Assembly: GCF_036569345.1 (NCBI RefSeq)
Contig: NZ_DATCQT010000052.1
Location: 1-64,000, forward strand
DNA from: Clostridium_AD sp036569345
GTDB lineage: Bacteria > Bacillota > Clostridia > Clostridiales > Clostridiaceae
Length of the DNA stretch: 64,000 nt
Direction of reading: 5' to 3'
The translations under genes and the position numbers were made by a program. The notes below the pieces were generated by a model. It was not told the DNA's origin, did not search any database, and was given only the letters and a program-made list of their open reading frames with translations. Positions 42,853 to 51,823 of the stretch are shown in pieces. Position 1 is the first letter of the stretch. Each line of letters begins with the position of its first letter.

Positions 42853-44331
42853 TTGGATAATTTTGATATATATAAAGATATAGCAGAGAGAACACAAGGA
42901 GATATCTATGTAGGTGTTGTGGGTCCCGTAAGAACAGGAAAATCAACATTTATAAAAAGGTTTATGGAACTTATGGTAATTCCTAACATAGACAATCCTC
43001 ATAAAAAAGAAAGAGCAAAAGATGAACTTCCTCAAAGTGGTTCAGGTAAATCAATTCATACAACTGAACCTAAATTTGTACCAAATGAGGCAGTAGAAAT
43101 TGAATTTGAAGGCGGTACTAAATTCAAAGTTAGAATGGTTGATTGTGTTGGATATATTGTAAAAGGAGCTCTTGGATATACTGAAGGTGAGGCACCAAAA
43201 ATGGTTACAACTCCTTGGTATGATTATGAGATTCCATTTGAGGAAGCGGCAGAGATCGGAACAAAAAAAGTAATAAATGAGCATTCAACTATAGGTCTTT
43301 TAATTACTACAGATGGTTCTATAACTGGTATAGAAAGGGAAGAGTATTTAGAAGCTGAAGGAAGGGTAGTTGAAGAACTTAAATCCATAAATAAGCCATT
43401 TATCATGGTTTTAAACTCTAGTAATGCGGCTGCACCTGAAACAGCAGTTTTAGCAAGAGAGTTAGAAGAAAAATATGATGTTCCAGTTCAAGTTATGGAC
43501 GTTATAAACATGAAAGAGGAAGATATAGCTAATATATTTCAAAGAATTCTTAGAGAATTTCCGGTTAAAGAAATTAACATAGATATGCCAGAATGGATTG
43601 AAAACTTAGATTCTAAGCATTGGGTGAAAGTTAACTTTATGAAATTCTTAAAAGATATGTGTAAGGATATTTTTAAAGTTAGGGATATAAATAAATCTCT
43701 ACTAGGTTTTAAAGAAGTTGATTTCTTAGATTATGCAAAACTTGATGAGATGAATATGGGAGAAGGTACTGCTAGAGTTAATATAGTTCCTAAAGCAGAA
43801 TTATTTTATAAAATATTAGGCGAAACCTGTAATTGTGAAATAAAAGGAGAAAATGACTTATTAACATTAATGGGAGAGTTTTCTAGAGCGAAAGTGGAAT
43901 ATGATAAAATTTCGGAAGCATTAAAAGATGTTAAAGAAAAGGGTTATGGGTTAGTAGCACCACAGCTTTCAGAAATGACATTAGAAGAACCTGAAATTGT
44001 ACAACATGGGGGTCGATATGGAGTTAAATTGAAGGCTTCAGCACCTTCTCTTCACTTTATTAAGGCAGACATTCAGACAGAAATATCCCCTATTATGGGC
44101 ACAGAAAAGCAAAGTGAAGATTTCTATAAATCCATTTTAGAACAGTTTGAGAATGATAAATCTCAAATATGGCAAAGTAATATGTTTGGTAAATCTTTAG
44201 AAGTATTAGTCAAAGAAGGACTTCAAAACAAGCTATTTAAAATGCCTGATGACGTACAAGTAAAAATTCAAAAAACTTTACAAAGAATTATAAATGAGGG
44301 TAATGGTAGCTTAATTTGTATTATATTATAA
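42853..44331 (+). CDS. spoIVA: Spore coat morphogenetic ATPase SpoIVA
   Basis: Forms the basement layer of the spore coat by ATP-driven polymerisation, 492 aa, exactly the usual length. An N-terminal TRAFAC-like ATPase domain carries Walker A GPVRTGKST (24-32, K30 as in Bacillus). The C-terminus INEGNGSLICIIL resembles the membrane-anchoring tail. The TTG start at 42853 follows GGGAGG; a longer in-frame reading from 42823 is rejected. Probably SigE-dependent, but I cannot point to a convincing SigE promoter. Confidence 0.96.
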   Translation: MDNFDIYKDIAERTQGDIYVGVVGPVRTGKSTFIKRFMELMVIPNIDNPHKKERAKDELPQSGSGKSIHTTEPKFVPNEAVEIEFEGGTKFKVRMVDCVGYIVKGALGYTEGEAPKMVTTPWYDYEIPFEEAAEIGTKKVINEHSTIGLLITTDGSITGIEREEYLEAEGRVVEELKSINKPFIMVLNSSNAAAPETAVLARELEEKYDVPVQVMDVINMKEEDIANIFQRILREFPVKEINIDMPEWIENLDSKHWVKVNFMKFLKDMCKDIFKVRDINKSLLGFKEVDFLDYAKLDEMNMGEGTARVNIVPKAELFYKILGETCNCEIKGENDLLTLMGEFSRAKVEYDKISEALKDVKEKGYGLVAPQLSEMTLEEPEIVQHGGRYGVKLKASAPSLHFIKADIQTEISPIMGTEKQSEDFYKSILEQFENDKSQIWQSNMFGKSLEVLVKEGLQNKLFKMPDDVQVKIQKTLQRIINEGNGSLICIIL

Positions 44332-44353
44332 AAGTGCTTTTTATTTTATAGTA

Positions 44354-44389
44354 GTTTGAGTTATAATGAGTATATATTATAACTCAAAC
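44354..44389. repeat. Perfect 14-bp inverted repeat
   Basis: GTTTGAGTTATAAT (44354-44367) and ATTATAACTCAAAC (44376-44389), 8-base spacer. It lacks a T-run, so it is not a typical terminator; it might be an operator or a stable 3' hairpin of the spoIVA mRNA. Confidence 0.7.
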
Positions 44390-44432
44390 ATAAATTTAGT
44401 ATTGATTTAATATAAAATTGTATAATGTGTGG

Positions 44433-44458
44433 GAGCTCTTAAAAAGGCTCTTTTTTTT
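44433..44458 (+). terminator. Probable terminator downstream of spoIVA
   Basis: GAGC-T-CTT (44433-44440) pairs with AAGGCTC (44444-44450) with one bulge, followed by eight T. Confidence 0.75.
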
Positions 44459-44534
44459 GCTTAAAAATTATAAATATTGAATGATCTACTTAGAAATATC
44501 TTTTAGAAAAAATAGAGATTGTGGAGTATTATAT

Positions 44535-44591
44535 ATGGTAGATGCTGAATATAAATACATTAGAGATTTTATGCTGAAATCGGAGGAGTAA
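44535..44591 (+). CDS. Possible 18-residue leader ORF
   Basis: ATG at 44535, 14 bases after the start of a GTGGAG site, reads 18 codons to a TAA at 44589-44591, two bases before the ATG of the next gene. Its last codons (TCG GAG GAG) form that gene's ribosome binding site. This could be a coupling leader peptide or chance; there is no homology I recognise. Confidence 0.3.
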   Translation: MVDAEYKYIRDFMLKSEE

Positions 44592-44593
44592 AG

Positions 44594-44800
44594 ATGTTAA
44601 ATAGTGAAGTTAAAGAGAATCTATTTAGAGAAGGAATTCATGAGGATGCTGTGAGAGCATTAGATGATAAGGGAAAGTGCCTGTTTGATATAAATAGTAC
44701 AAGAGACGTATGTTTTGAACTAATTGATGTTGGAGTTAAGTTTAGTTGCGAAAGAAGTATTTTAGATGATGGATTGTATTTAATAAAAATATTAAATTAA
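44594..44800 (+). CDS. Small hypothetical protein
   Basis: 68-aa soluble protein, slightly acidic, two cysteines, no membrane segment. Not recognised. A good GGAGGAG site stands before the ATG and the reading frame is clean, so it is likely real. It lies between spoIVA and the convergent ogt gene; a sporulation link is only a guess from position. Confidence 0.65.
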   Translation: MLNSEVKENLFREGIHEDAVRALDDKGKCLFDINSTRDVCFELIDVGVKFSCERSILDDGLYLIKILN

Positions 44801-44833
44801 ATTTAGGAAAGGATAGATGTTGATTTGTGAAAA

Positions 44834-45328
44834 TCACTTATCAACATAAACTCCTTCAATCTCCAATAATAGTTTTTGTGTAGGAGTTCTATTGCCTGCA
44901 AAACCCACCAAATTTCCTTTTTTACCAATAACTCTGTGGCAGGGTATAATTATAGGTAATTGGTTAAACTTATTAGCTTGACCTACTGCACGCGCAGCAT
45001 TAGGATTTCCTATTAACTGTGCAATCTGCAAATAATTTTTTGTTTCACCATAAGGTATGCCCTGAAGTGCTTTCCATACTTTTTTTCTGAACAATGTACC
45101 TTTTATTGATAAAGCAATATCAAAATTTCTTCTTTTACCTTTAAAATATTCATCTAATTGAGTTATAACTTGCCTACATAAATCCTTATCTTGGGAAAGT
45201 TCATCATAATTTTGTTTGTATTGTGCCCAATCTTCTTCGAAGATACATACATTTCTAACACCAATTTCATCTACAACTACATGTATTAGCCCGATAGGGG
45301 AGTCATAAATGTCGTAACCAATTTTCAT
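44834..45328 (-). CDS. ogt: Methylated-DNA-protein-cysteine methyltransferase
   Basis: Suicide repair protein that removes O6-alkyl groups from guanine, 164 aa. The active site PCHRV has the acceptor C130; the helix-turn-helix Arg finger region (NPNAARAVGQANK) precedes it. GGAGGT before the ATG at 45328 decides the start over an upstream ATG at 45361. It is divergent from the radical-SAM DNA-repair gene at 45521, so the area looks like a small repair locus. Confidence 0.95.
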   Translation of the reverse strand: MKIGYDIYDSPIGLIHVVVDEIGVRNVCIFEEDWAQYKQNYDELSQDKDLCRQVITQLDEYFKGKRRNFDIALSIKGTLFRKKVWKALQGIPYGETKNYLQIAQLIGNPNAARAVGQANKFNQLPIIIPCHRVIGKKGNLVGFAGNRTPTQKLLLEIEGVYVDK

Positions 45329-45495
45329 AAAATACCTCCTAGGTTTTATAATAATGTCCATAAATAAAAGGTAGCATAACTTTTCAATCCTGTCTAGGAT
45401 AAATGCAATATATTTATTATATTAATTAAATAAATATAAAAATAATACATCCAATAATTAAGTCTTTTGTTTTTAAACAAAACATGATAAAATAA

Positions 45496-45507
45496 GAACA
45501 AACGTTT
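45496..45507 (+). promoter_or_regulatory. LexA-box-like site before the radical-SAM repair gene
   Basis: GAAC-AAAC-GTTT at 45496-45507 resembles the Gram-positive LexA (DinR) box CGAAC-N4-GTTCG, one mismatch in the inner half-sites. TAAAAT at 45485-45490 may be the -10. If real, the downstream repair genes are SOS-controlled. Confidence 0.45.
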
Positions 45508-45520
45508 GGGAGGTGTTAAG

Positions 45521-46783
45521 ATGGATGTAATGAGAAAACTTGAAATATTATCAAATTCAGCAAAGTATGATGCTTCGTGTTCTTCTAGTGGTTCTAATAG
45601 AAAGAATACAAAGGATGGAATAGGAAATGCAGCATCTACTGGCATTTGCCATTCATGGTCTCAAGATGGTAGATGTATTTCACTTCTTAAAATACTATAT
45701 ACTAATAAATGTATATATGATTGTAAATATTGCATTAATAGAGCAAGTAATGAACTTGAGAGAACAAGTTTCACCCCTAAAGAGGTAGTAGATTTGACCA
45801 TAAATTTTTATAGAAGAAATTACATCGAAGGATTATTCTTAAGTTCAGGTGTGGAAAGAAATCCAGATTACACTATGGAAAACTTAGTTAAAATTATAAA
45901 GGATTTAAGATTGATTCACAAATTTAATGGATATATTCATGTTAAGGCTATTCCAGGTGCTGATCCTAAATTTATATATGAGGCGGGACTCTATGCCGAT
46001 AGAATGAGTGTAAATATTGAGTTACCATCCGAAAAAAGCCTAAAACTTTTAGCACCTCAAAAAAATAAGGCAGATATATTAAACCCTATGGGAATTATTA
46101 CTCGAAGCATAATAGAGTCTATTGAATATAAGAAAAAAGGGTTTAGGGTACCTAAATTTACACCAGGTGGTCAAAGTACTCAGATAATGGTAGGAGCAAC
46201 TAATGAAAGTGACTTAAGCGTAATTAGTCTTACAGAAGGATTATATAATACTTTTGGACTTAAAAGAGTGTATTATTCTGCTTATGTGCCAGTTATGGAG
46301 CATGTGAATTTACCGTCAATTCAAACTACGCCTCCACTTTTAAAAGAACATAGAATGTATCAAGCAGATTGGCTTCTAAGGTATTATGGCTTTAAAGCAA
46401 AGGAATTATTAGATGATCTAAATCCTAATTTTGATGTAGATCTAGATCCTAAAGCTTTTTGGGCATTAAATAATTTAAGTGAATTCCCAGTAGAGGTAAA
46501 CAATGCACCATATGAAACATTACTCAGAGTACCTGGCATGGGAGTAAAATCAGCTATAAGAATTATAAAATCAAGAAGACTTTGCAATCTTTCCTATGAC
46601 AATTTAAAAAAGCTAGGGGTAGTGCTCAAAAGAGCTAAATTTTTTATAACTTGTAGCGGTAAATTTTATGGAGATAAAAATATGGAAAGAGAAAGGCTTA
46701 AAAATTATTTATTAGACTATGAAAGTTTTGATAAGTCACAGCAAATAAGTCTTTTTAATTTAAGGAGTGATTTATTTGTTTAG
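45521..46783 (+). CDS. Putative DNA modification/repair radical SAM protein
   Basis: 420-aa radical SAM protein of the TIGR03916 type. The cluster motif CIYDCKYC has C64, C68 and C71; the C-terminus carries a helix-hairpin-helix (RVPGMGVKSAIRIIKSR, about 335-351) that contacts DNA. Family members occur beside a UDG-related partner (TIGR03915), exactly as here, but the reaction is unknown. GGGAGG fixes the start at 45521. It overlaps the partner gene by 8 bp. Confidence 0.88.
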   Translation: MDVMRKLEILSNSAKYDASCSSSGSNRKNTKDGIGNAASTGICHSWSQDGRCISLLKILYTNKCIYDCKYCINRASNELERTSFTPKEVVDLTINFYRRNYIEGLFLSSGVERNPDYTMENLVKIIKDLRLIHKFNGYIHVKAIPGADPKFIYEAGLYADRMSVNIELPSEKSLKLLAPQKNKADILNPMGIITRSIIESIEYKKKGFRVPKFTPGGQSTQIMVGATNESDLSVISLTEGLYNTFGLKRVYYSAYVPVMEHVNLPSIQTTPPLLKEHRMYQADWLLRYYGFKAKELLDDLNPNFDVDLDPKAFWALNNLSEFPVEVNNAPYETLLRVPGMGVKSAIRIIKSRRLCNLSYDNLKKLGVVLKRAKFFITCSGKFYGDKNMERERLKNYLLDYESFDKSQQISLFNLRSDLFV

Positions 46784-47507
46784 GTTTATCTATGATGGGA
46801 GCTTTGATGGGTTTTTATCTGTTATATATGATTGTTATTACGATAAAATACCTGAGTATATAGAAATAGAGGACCATTATACTTTTAATATACTATATAC
46901 GGATAAGCTTATAAAAACTGATTTAGTAAAATCAAATAAAGTATCGAAGGCAATATTAGAAAAAATATCAGAAGAAACTCTGATTCATGTGTATCAAGCA
47001 TTTTTATCTGAGGATATTGGAATAGAATTAAATTTATTTAAATATATACAATTAGGTTTTAAGATGGGGAGAAAAGTTAACGATTTCTTAACAAATGAAA
47101 TTGTAAATGAAGTACAAAAATATTCTAGAAAAGTGGAATCAGAGGCACATAGATTTTTAGGATTGGTTAGATTTCAACAATTCAAGAATATATTGTATGC
47201 AGCTATTGAACCTGATTATAATATTCTTGAGCTTTTGGGAAATCATTTTAAAGAAAGACTCACAAATGAAAAGTGGATAATTCATGATGTTAAGAGAAAA
47301 GTAGGTATAGTTTATGATAATAATGATTGGGTAATGAGGGAATTGAAATTTGAAAAAATACAAAGTCATGACAAGGAAGAGTTATTCTATCAAAATCTTT
47401 GGAAGGTTTTTCACAAAAGTGTTTCAATAAAGGAAAGAAGCAATGAAAAACTGCAAATGCAGCATATGCCCAAGAAATATTGGAACAATTTAATTGAGAT
47501 GAATTGA
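46776..47507 (+). CDS. TIGR03915 family putative DNA repair protein
   Basis: 243-aa partner of the radical SAM protein (TIGR03915/DUF4130). It starts FRFIYDGSFDGFLSVIYDCYY, the family's typical opening, and has HRFLGLVRFQQFKNILYAAIEP in the middle. Domain-fused relatives join this region to a uracil-DNA glycosylase-like protein, hence the DNA repair label. The TTG at 46776 is preferred because AAGGAG lies 8 bases upstream; a GTG at 46767 would overlap it. The molecular role is not known. Confidence 0.82.
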   Translation: MFRFIYDGSFDGFLSVIYDCYYDKIPEYIEIEDHYTFNILYTDKLIKTDLVKSNKVSKAILEKISEETLIHVYQAFLSEDIGIELNLFKYIQLGFKMGRKVNDFLTNEIVNEVQKYSRKVESEAHRFLGLVRFQQFKNILYAAIEPDYNILELLGNHFKERLTNEKWIIHDVKRKVGIVYDNNDWVMRELKFEKIQSHDKEELFYQNLWKVFHKSVSIKERSNEKLQMQHMPKKYWNNLIEMN

Positions 47508-47569
47508 TGTCTAGCAAATACGCATTTTTTTATATTTCAGTAATACATTTTTAAAAAAACAAGAATCAT

Positions 47570-47577
47570 GATATAAT
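47570..47577 (+). promoter_or_regulatory. Extended -10 promoter of a small gene
   Basis: TG-A-TATAAT (TATAAT at 47572-47577) 53 bases before the ATG at 47630. No good -35 is visible. Confidence 0.45.
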
Positions 47578-47629
47578 GTAGGAGAATGAATTAAATAAGT
47601 TATTGTTAATTAAAGGAAGGAACGATGTT

Positions 47630-47995
47630 ATGAAAAAGTCACTAGAATATGTAGAAGTTGAAAGCCCTAACATTAGTATTGAAAGAAAAAAAAATATGAT
47701 GGAGAAAATTTACAAAAAATTAGAAGAATTAGGTGCTACTAGTAAGGAAACGGCTAAAACTAGTAAAGAAATAAACAATGCTTTTCCTAAAGAGCATATA
47801 ATTAAAGACAGAGGTAACGATAAACAAATCAAGAAGGTACAATTAAACACACCTTCATTTGTAGGTTCACTATCTGGAGTTATGTCTAAGGGACGAATAC
47901 TTGGAAAAGTTTATAATGTAGAAAAGCAAGAAACTACTTGGTATATAATTGGAAATATAAAAATGATTAATGATATTGATCCTAGAAATATGTAA
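47630..47995 (+). CDS. Hypothetical protein
   Basis: 121-aa basic soluble protein, not recognised. The first 60 residues are Lys/Glu-rich and probably helical (ERKKNMMEKIYKKLEELG); the C-terminus is beta-like (GRILGKVYNVEKQETTWYII). No signal peptide or membrane segment. AAAGGAAGG supports the start at 47630. It is expressed alone and ends in a perfect terminator shared with the convergent gene. Confidence 0.7.
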   Translation: MKKSLEYVEVESPNISIERKKNMMEKIYKKLEELGATSKETAKTSKEINNAFPKEHIIKDRGNDKQIKKVQLNTPSFVGSLSGVMSKGRILGKVYNVEKQETTWYIIGNIKMINDIDPRNM

Positions 47996-48027
47996 TATCA
48001 ATCATTTATTTTCATCAACATAAACAT

Positions 48028-48070
48028 AATAAAAAACTAAGTCTTAAAAGTTAAGACTTAGTTTTTTATT
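48028..48070. terminator. Bidirectional terminator
   Basis: A perfect 20-bp stem (48028-48047 and 48051-48070) with a 3-base loop and A/T runs at both ends, between convergent genes. Confidence 0.93.
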
Positions 48071-48142
48071 GTAGAAAAATTCAATTAAAGATTTAAAAAT
48101 GCTTGTAAATATAACATTATTGAATATATTTATACAGAGAAT

Positions 48143-49417
48143 CTAACATAATTTACTCAAGGCTAAATTTAATTTTTCTAACACTAAAAGTACATCACTT
48201 TCTTTTATTATAAGTGGTGGCTGGAAAGCTAGTACGTTTCTATCTAATCCATTTTTCCCTAAAATAATTCCTTCATCCTTTAAAAATTCTAATATAAGGT
48301 CGGCTTCCTCTAAGGCAGGTTCACCATTTTCTTTTAATAACTCAATACCTAACATAAGTCCTATACCGCGAACATCATAAATTATAGGATACTTTTCTTT
48401 AAGTTTAAGAAGTCCTTTTTTCAATTTTATTCCTAAAATTTGTGCGTTTGAGCATAAATTGTTTTCTTTAATATAGTCAAGTACAGCTATTGCAGTACTT
48501 GCAGCTACAGGATTACCACCTAAAGTAGAAGCAGAAGCATTAGTAAACGATGCTGCAATTTTATCATTTGTGCAAAACGCAGATATAGGCATTCCGTTTC
48601 CAAGAGCTTTTGCCACTGTAATTATATCTGGTACAACGTCATAATGCTCGATGGCAAACATTTTGCCAGTTCTGCCAAAGCCTGTTTGAACTTCATCTAT
48701 AATAAGTAATATACCATTTTTCTCAAGGATGGTCTTCAATTTTTTGAAGTACCACAGAGGTGGAGTTATAATGCCACCATTACCTTGCACAGGTTCTGCA
48801 ATTAAGGCTGCTATTTTATCACCTTTAGAAGCTATCACGACTTCAATAGCTTTTATGGAGTCACTAGCAGCTTCCTCAAGAGTTTTATCTTTGTTATAAG
48901 AATTAGGTACAAAGGTAACACAATCAGAAAGTATAGGATCTGCTCTCCACATAGGGAGGCCAGTAACACTCATAGTTAAATAAGTTCTACCATGCAAGCT
49001 ATTGTTTAATGAAATAAATTCATTTCTTCCCGTATAAATTCTAGCAAGTAAGAGTGCGCCTTCATTAGCCTCGGAACCACTACAACAGAAAAAAGAATGT
49101 TTGATATCTCCAGGTAACACTGAAGAGAGTTTTTCGGCAAGATTAACCATTGGCTCAGTTAAATATATAGTACTAGTATGATCCAATGTTTTCATTTGCT
49201 CAATAGAAGCGCTTAAAATATCAGGATTGCAATGACCACAATTAACAACGGAAACACCAGCAAAAAAATCGAGATATTTATTACCTTGTGAATCAATTAA
49301 ATACTGCATTTTTCCACCTACAATCTGAGGTGGTTTTTTATAAAAATGTTGTGAGCATGGGAAAAGAAAATCTTTTTTCTTTTGAATAATTTTTTCAGGA
49401 CCTATATAGTTAGACAT
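48143..49417 (-). CDS. Class III aminotransferase (AGXT2/GABA type)
   Basis: PLP-dependent omega- or alanine-glyoxylate-type aminotransferase, 424 aa. SGSEANEGALLLAR binds the cofactor phosphate; DEVQTGFGRTG carries the PLP Asp, and the Schiff-base lysine is K270 in TVAKALGNGMPIS. Substrate cannot be assigned: acetylornithine, GABA and AGXT2-type enzymes share these motifs, and there are no arginine genes nearby. Transcribed after the U32 gene (16 bp gap) on the same strand. AGGAGGT precedes the ATG. Confidence 0.85.
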   Translation of the reverse strand: MSNYIGPEKIIQKKKDFLFPCSQHFYKKPPQIVGGKMQYLIDSQGNKYLDFFAGVSVVNCGHCNPDILSASIEQMKTLDHTSTIYLTEPMVNLAEKLSSVLPGDIKHSFFCCSGSEANEGALLLARIYTGRNEFISLNNSLHGRTYLTMSVTGLPMWRADPILSDCVTFVPNSYNKDKTLEEAASDSIKAIEVVIASKGDKIAALIAEPVQGNGGIITPPLWYFKKLKTILEKNGILLIIDEVQTGFGRTGKMFAIEHYDVVPDIITVAKALGNGMPISAFCTNDKIAASFTNASASTLGGNPVAASTAIAVLDYIKENNLCSNAQILGIKLKKGLLKLKEKYPIIYDVRGIGLMLGIELLKENGEPALEEADLILEFLKDEGIILGKNGLDRNVLAFQPPLIIKESDVLLVLEKLNLALSKLC

Positions 49418-49433
49418 TATTATACCTCCTTAA

Positions 49434-51356
49434 TTAATTGAATTGGAAAGCTCCAAGGGTAAAACCAGAACCAATAGGATCTAGGGACTGGAATATTTCT
49501 TCACATTTGCTTAAATCACTAAGGGCTTCTTTGTAAACACTCAAAATTTTATGTAGGGTAGTAGTATCATAATGACAAGCTTCAATTCTAAAATGAGATA
49601 CGCCTATATCATTGAGCTCTTTTAAAAAGGGAAGATAGCAAAGATCTTTATAAAGCGTCATATGATTCTTACCATTGTTATCTTGGTATATTGGGTGTTC
49701 ATTTCCTTTTCCGTCTACTAAAACTAATACTTTGTTAGAAACATTAGAATTATTTTCATGATTTGTAGACTCTGAAACTCTAGTATTCTCATATAAATCA
49801 TGATTCATATACATAACTGTTGGAGAACCATGAACTATGATTTCAATAGGAATTGGTGAATTAGAAATAGTATCAATAGCGTCTAGCAGTGGTGCCTCTA
49901 CAGAAAGTGTAGCAATTGATAAGCCTTGCTTTTCATAGAAACTAACTGCTTTATAGTTATAAATATTTAAAGAATAATCTCCAATAAGTTCAAGACCTAA
50001 AGATTTATATTTATGAATAGCTCCTAAATTGGTTACAATTAAGCCATCTAATCCTAGGTTGTTTTCTTTAAGTAAATGACTATATTTTGAAAAATCCTCA
50101 TCAAACATCATTTTAGGAAAACCTAAGTATATCTTTGTATTTCTTTTATCTTTAGTTAATTTAAGTATTTCATTTTTACTAAAAGGGTTATTTGGCTTAA
50201 AAACTTCTCCAGATAAATAAACTGCATCTACGCATTCATCTATTGCAATTTTAGCTTGTGAATAGGAATTGACTTTTACATTTAACTTAGGCTTCTGTGC
50301 TAAAGAAGTTTTTACATTCAAAAGGTTCTTTATTTCTTCTATCTTATTTTTCGTAATTTCAATTTCTTCTACAGGATTGTCGAAAACTTTACCATTACCA
50401 TTGTTATCTTTACCTTCATAACGTCTATTGATATATGATAATCCTGGTGTTCCAAATGAACTGCAAGTAGATAAGTCTCTTGTACGGGTTTCAAAAATAG
50501 TCTGAGCATCTTTTCTTCTATCATAACAGACAGGATCCTCGATATATCTATTTATGGCGTCGCTATAGTAATTAATTAATTTAACTAGAAAATCTGCATC
50601 TCTCATTCTTCCTTCTATTTTAAAGGAGAGGATGCCTGCCTCAATCATTTCAGGTAGATGCTCATACATATACATATCTTTTACTGCCATGGGAAATTCT
50701 GTAGGATAGGCTAGTCCGTCTTTTTTCATTGTATAATTCCACCGACATGGTTTCATGCAAAGTCCCCTATTACTGCTTTTTCCCAATATCATCCCACTGT
50801 ACAAACATTGAGCACCGTGGGAAATACACATATCTCCATGAGTAAAACATTCGAATTCCATATCTGTTTGGGTATGAAGATTTTTAATGCTTTGTAAATC
50901 CATCTCCCTTGATGCTACAATTCTAGTAATTCCACATTCTCTAAGTGCTTTAATGGTTTCTAGATTGTGAACATTCATCATCACAGAAGAATGGAGAGTT
51001 AGTTTCAAATTTAAACTATTTATTAATTCTAATATGCTAAGGTCTTGAATAATTAAAGCATCTGGCTTAACTCTTTCTAAAAATTTCAGATAATCCTCAG
51101 CATCACTTAAATCTACCTTACTGAAAAGATTGTTTACAGTTATATAAACCTTTTTATTTAAGGAATGGGCAATAGTGATTGCTTTCTCTATTTCAGCATT
51201 TGACAAGTTATAATCTTTTCTATGCATACGCATATTTAATTTTTTGCCACCCAAATATACAGCATCAGCCCCGCTGTGAATTACCTTTTCAAAAATTTCA
51301 AAGGTTCCCACAGGGGCTAATAGTTCTACTTCTTTGTTATTAAAAAATCTACTCAT
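49434..51356 (-). CDS. Large U32 family protein (DUF3656), RlhA-like
   Basis: 640-aa U32 protein. The N-terminal LLAPVGTFEIFEKVIHSGADAV and the cysteine block EFECFTHGDMCISHGAQC with SNRGLCMKPCRW match Fe-S-dependent U32 enzymes; a DUF3656-type insert (about 380-480) follows. Length and architecture are like E. coli RlhA, which hydroxylates C2501 of 23S rRNA, rather than the shorter TrhP-type at 18850. The rRNA role is inference. AAAGGTG precedes the ATG. First gene of a two-gene minus-strand unit with the aminotransferase. Confidence 0.8.
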   Translation of the reverse strand: MSRFFNNKEVELLAPVGTFEIFEKVIHSGADAVYLGGKKLNMRMHRKDYNLSNAEIEKAITIAHSLNKKVYITVNNLFSKVDLSDAEDYLKFLERVKPDALIIQDLSILELINSLNLKLTLHSSVMMNVHNLETIKALRECGITRIVASREMDLQSIKNLHTQTDMEFECFTHGDMCISHGAQCLYSGMILGKSSNRGLCMKPCRWNYTMKKDGLAYPTEFPMAVKDMYMYEHLPEMIEAGILSFKIEGRMRDADFLVKLINYYSDAINRYIEDPVCYDRRKDAQTIFETRTRDLSTCSSFGTPGLSYINRRYEGKDNNGNGKVFDNPVEEIEITKNKIEEIKNLLNVKTSLAQKPKLNVKVNSYSQAKIAIDECVDAVYLSGEVFKPNNPFSKNEILKLTKDKRNTKIYLGFPKMMFDEDFSKYSHLLKENNLGLDGLIVTNLGAIHKYKSLGLELIGDYSLNIYNYKAVSFYEKQGLSIATLSVEAPLLDAIDTISNSPIPIEIIVHGSPTVMYMNHDLYENTRVSESTNHENNSNVSNKVLVLVDGKGNEHPIYQDNNGKNHMTLYKDLCYLPFLKELNDIGVSHFRIEACHYDTTTLHKILSVYKEALSDLSKCEEIFQSLDPIGSGFTLGAFQFN

Positions 51357-51501
51357 ATTAAGACACCTTTCCTTTACATTAAAAATTTTTTGATGAAAAT
51401 GTAGCTAAAAGTCATTTTCTTAAATATTTATTATATTAAGAGAATAAGTAATTTTATGTTTTTATGCAAACAATACTTTTATAAGATTATGGAGGTGTAA
51501 A

Positions 51502-51765
51502 ATGGATTTAGATATTAAAATGATTAATGATTGGGATAAATGAAAAAAAACATTATACAATATGATTTCTATGGGAGAAACCGTAGGTCTATCAGATGAT
51601 TCAATAACAAAATTAGGTTCAAAAGTTGGAGAATTTCTATCTTCCAATGTAGACCCAGAAAACAGAGAGCAACGCCTTTTAAAAGAACTATTTGAAGCTT
51701 CAGATAAATTAGAACAAGAAATTCTGACAAAAGTAATAATAAAAATGGTTGAAAAAGATCATTAA
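51502..51765 (+). pseudogene. DUF3243 (YmfJ-like) gene interrupted by an in-frame TGA
   Basis: A GGAGGTG site at 51491-51497 and ATG at 51502 open a frame that reads NDWDK, then TGA (51541-51543), then continues in the same frame as KKTLYNMISMGETVGLSDDS to a TAA at 51763. DUF3243 proteins have WdxW-KK-type openings, so the TGA stands where a tryptophan (TGG) is expected, a single-base change. The remaining 73 residues (VGEFLSSNVDPENREQRLLKELFE and so on) look undamaged. Either a recent nonsense mutation, a sequencing error, or readthrough. The function of the family is unknown. Confidence 0.75.
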
Positions 51766-51780
51766 ATAATTTAACTTTGA

Positions 51781-51823
51781 TGTACCTCTTTCTACATATT
51801 ATAAGAAGGAGGTTACATTTTAT
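51781..51823 (+). terminator. Terminator after the DUF3243 gene
   Basis: TGTACCTCTTTCT (51781-51793) pairs with AGAAGGAGGTTACA (51804-51817, one bulge and one G-U), followed by TTTTATT. Confidence 0.7.

Noticed and set aside
44401..44426. Promoter TTGATT with TATAAT downstream of spoIVA
   Set aside because: The spacer is only 13 bp, too short for sigma-A.
51541..51543. Selenocysteine at the in-frame TGA of the DUF3243 gene
   Set aside because: The family has Trp, not Cys, at this place, and no convincing SECIS hairpin follows; only a weak 5-bp stem is seen further downstream.
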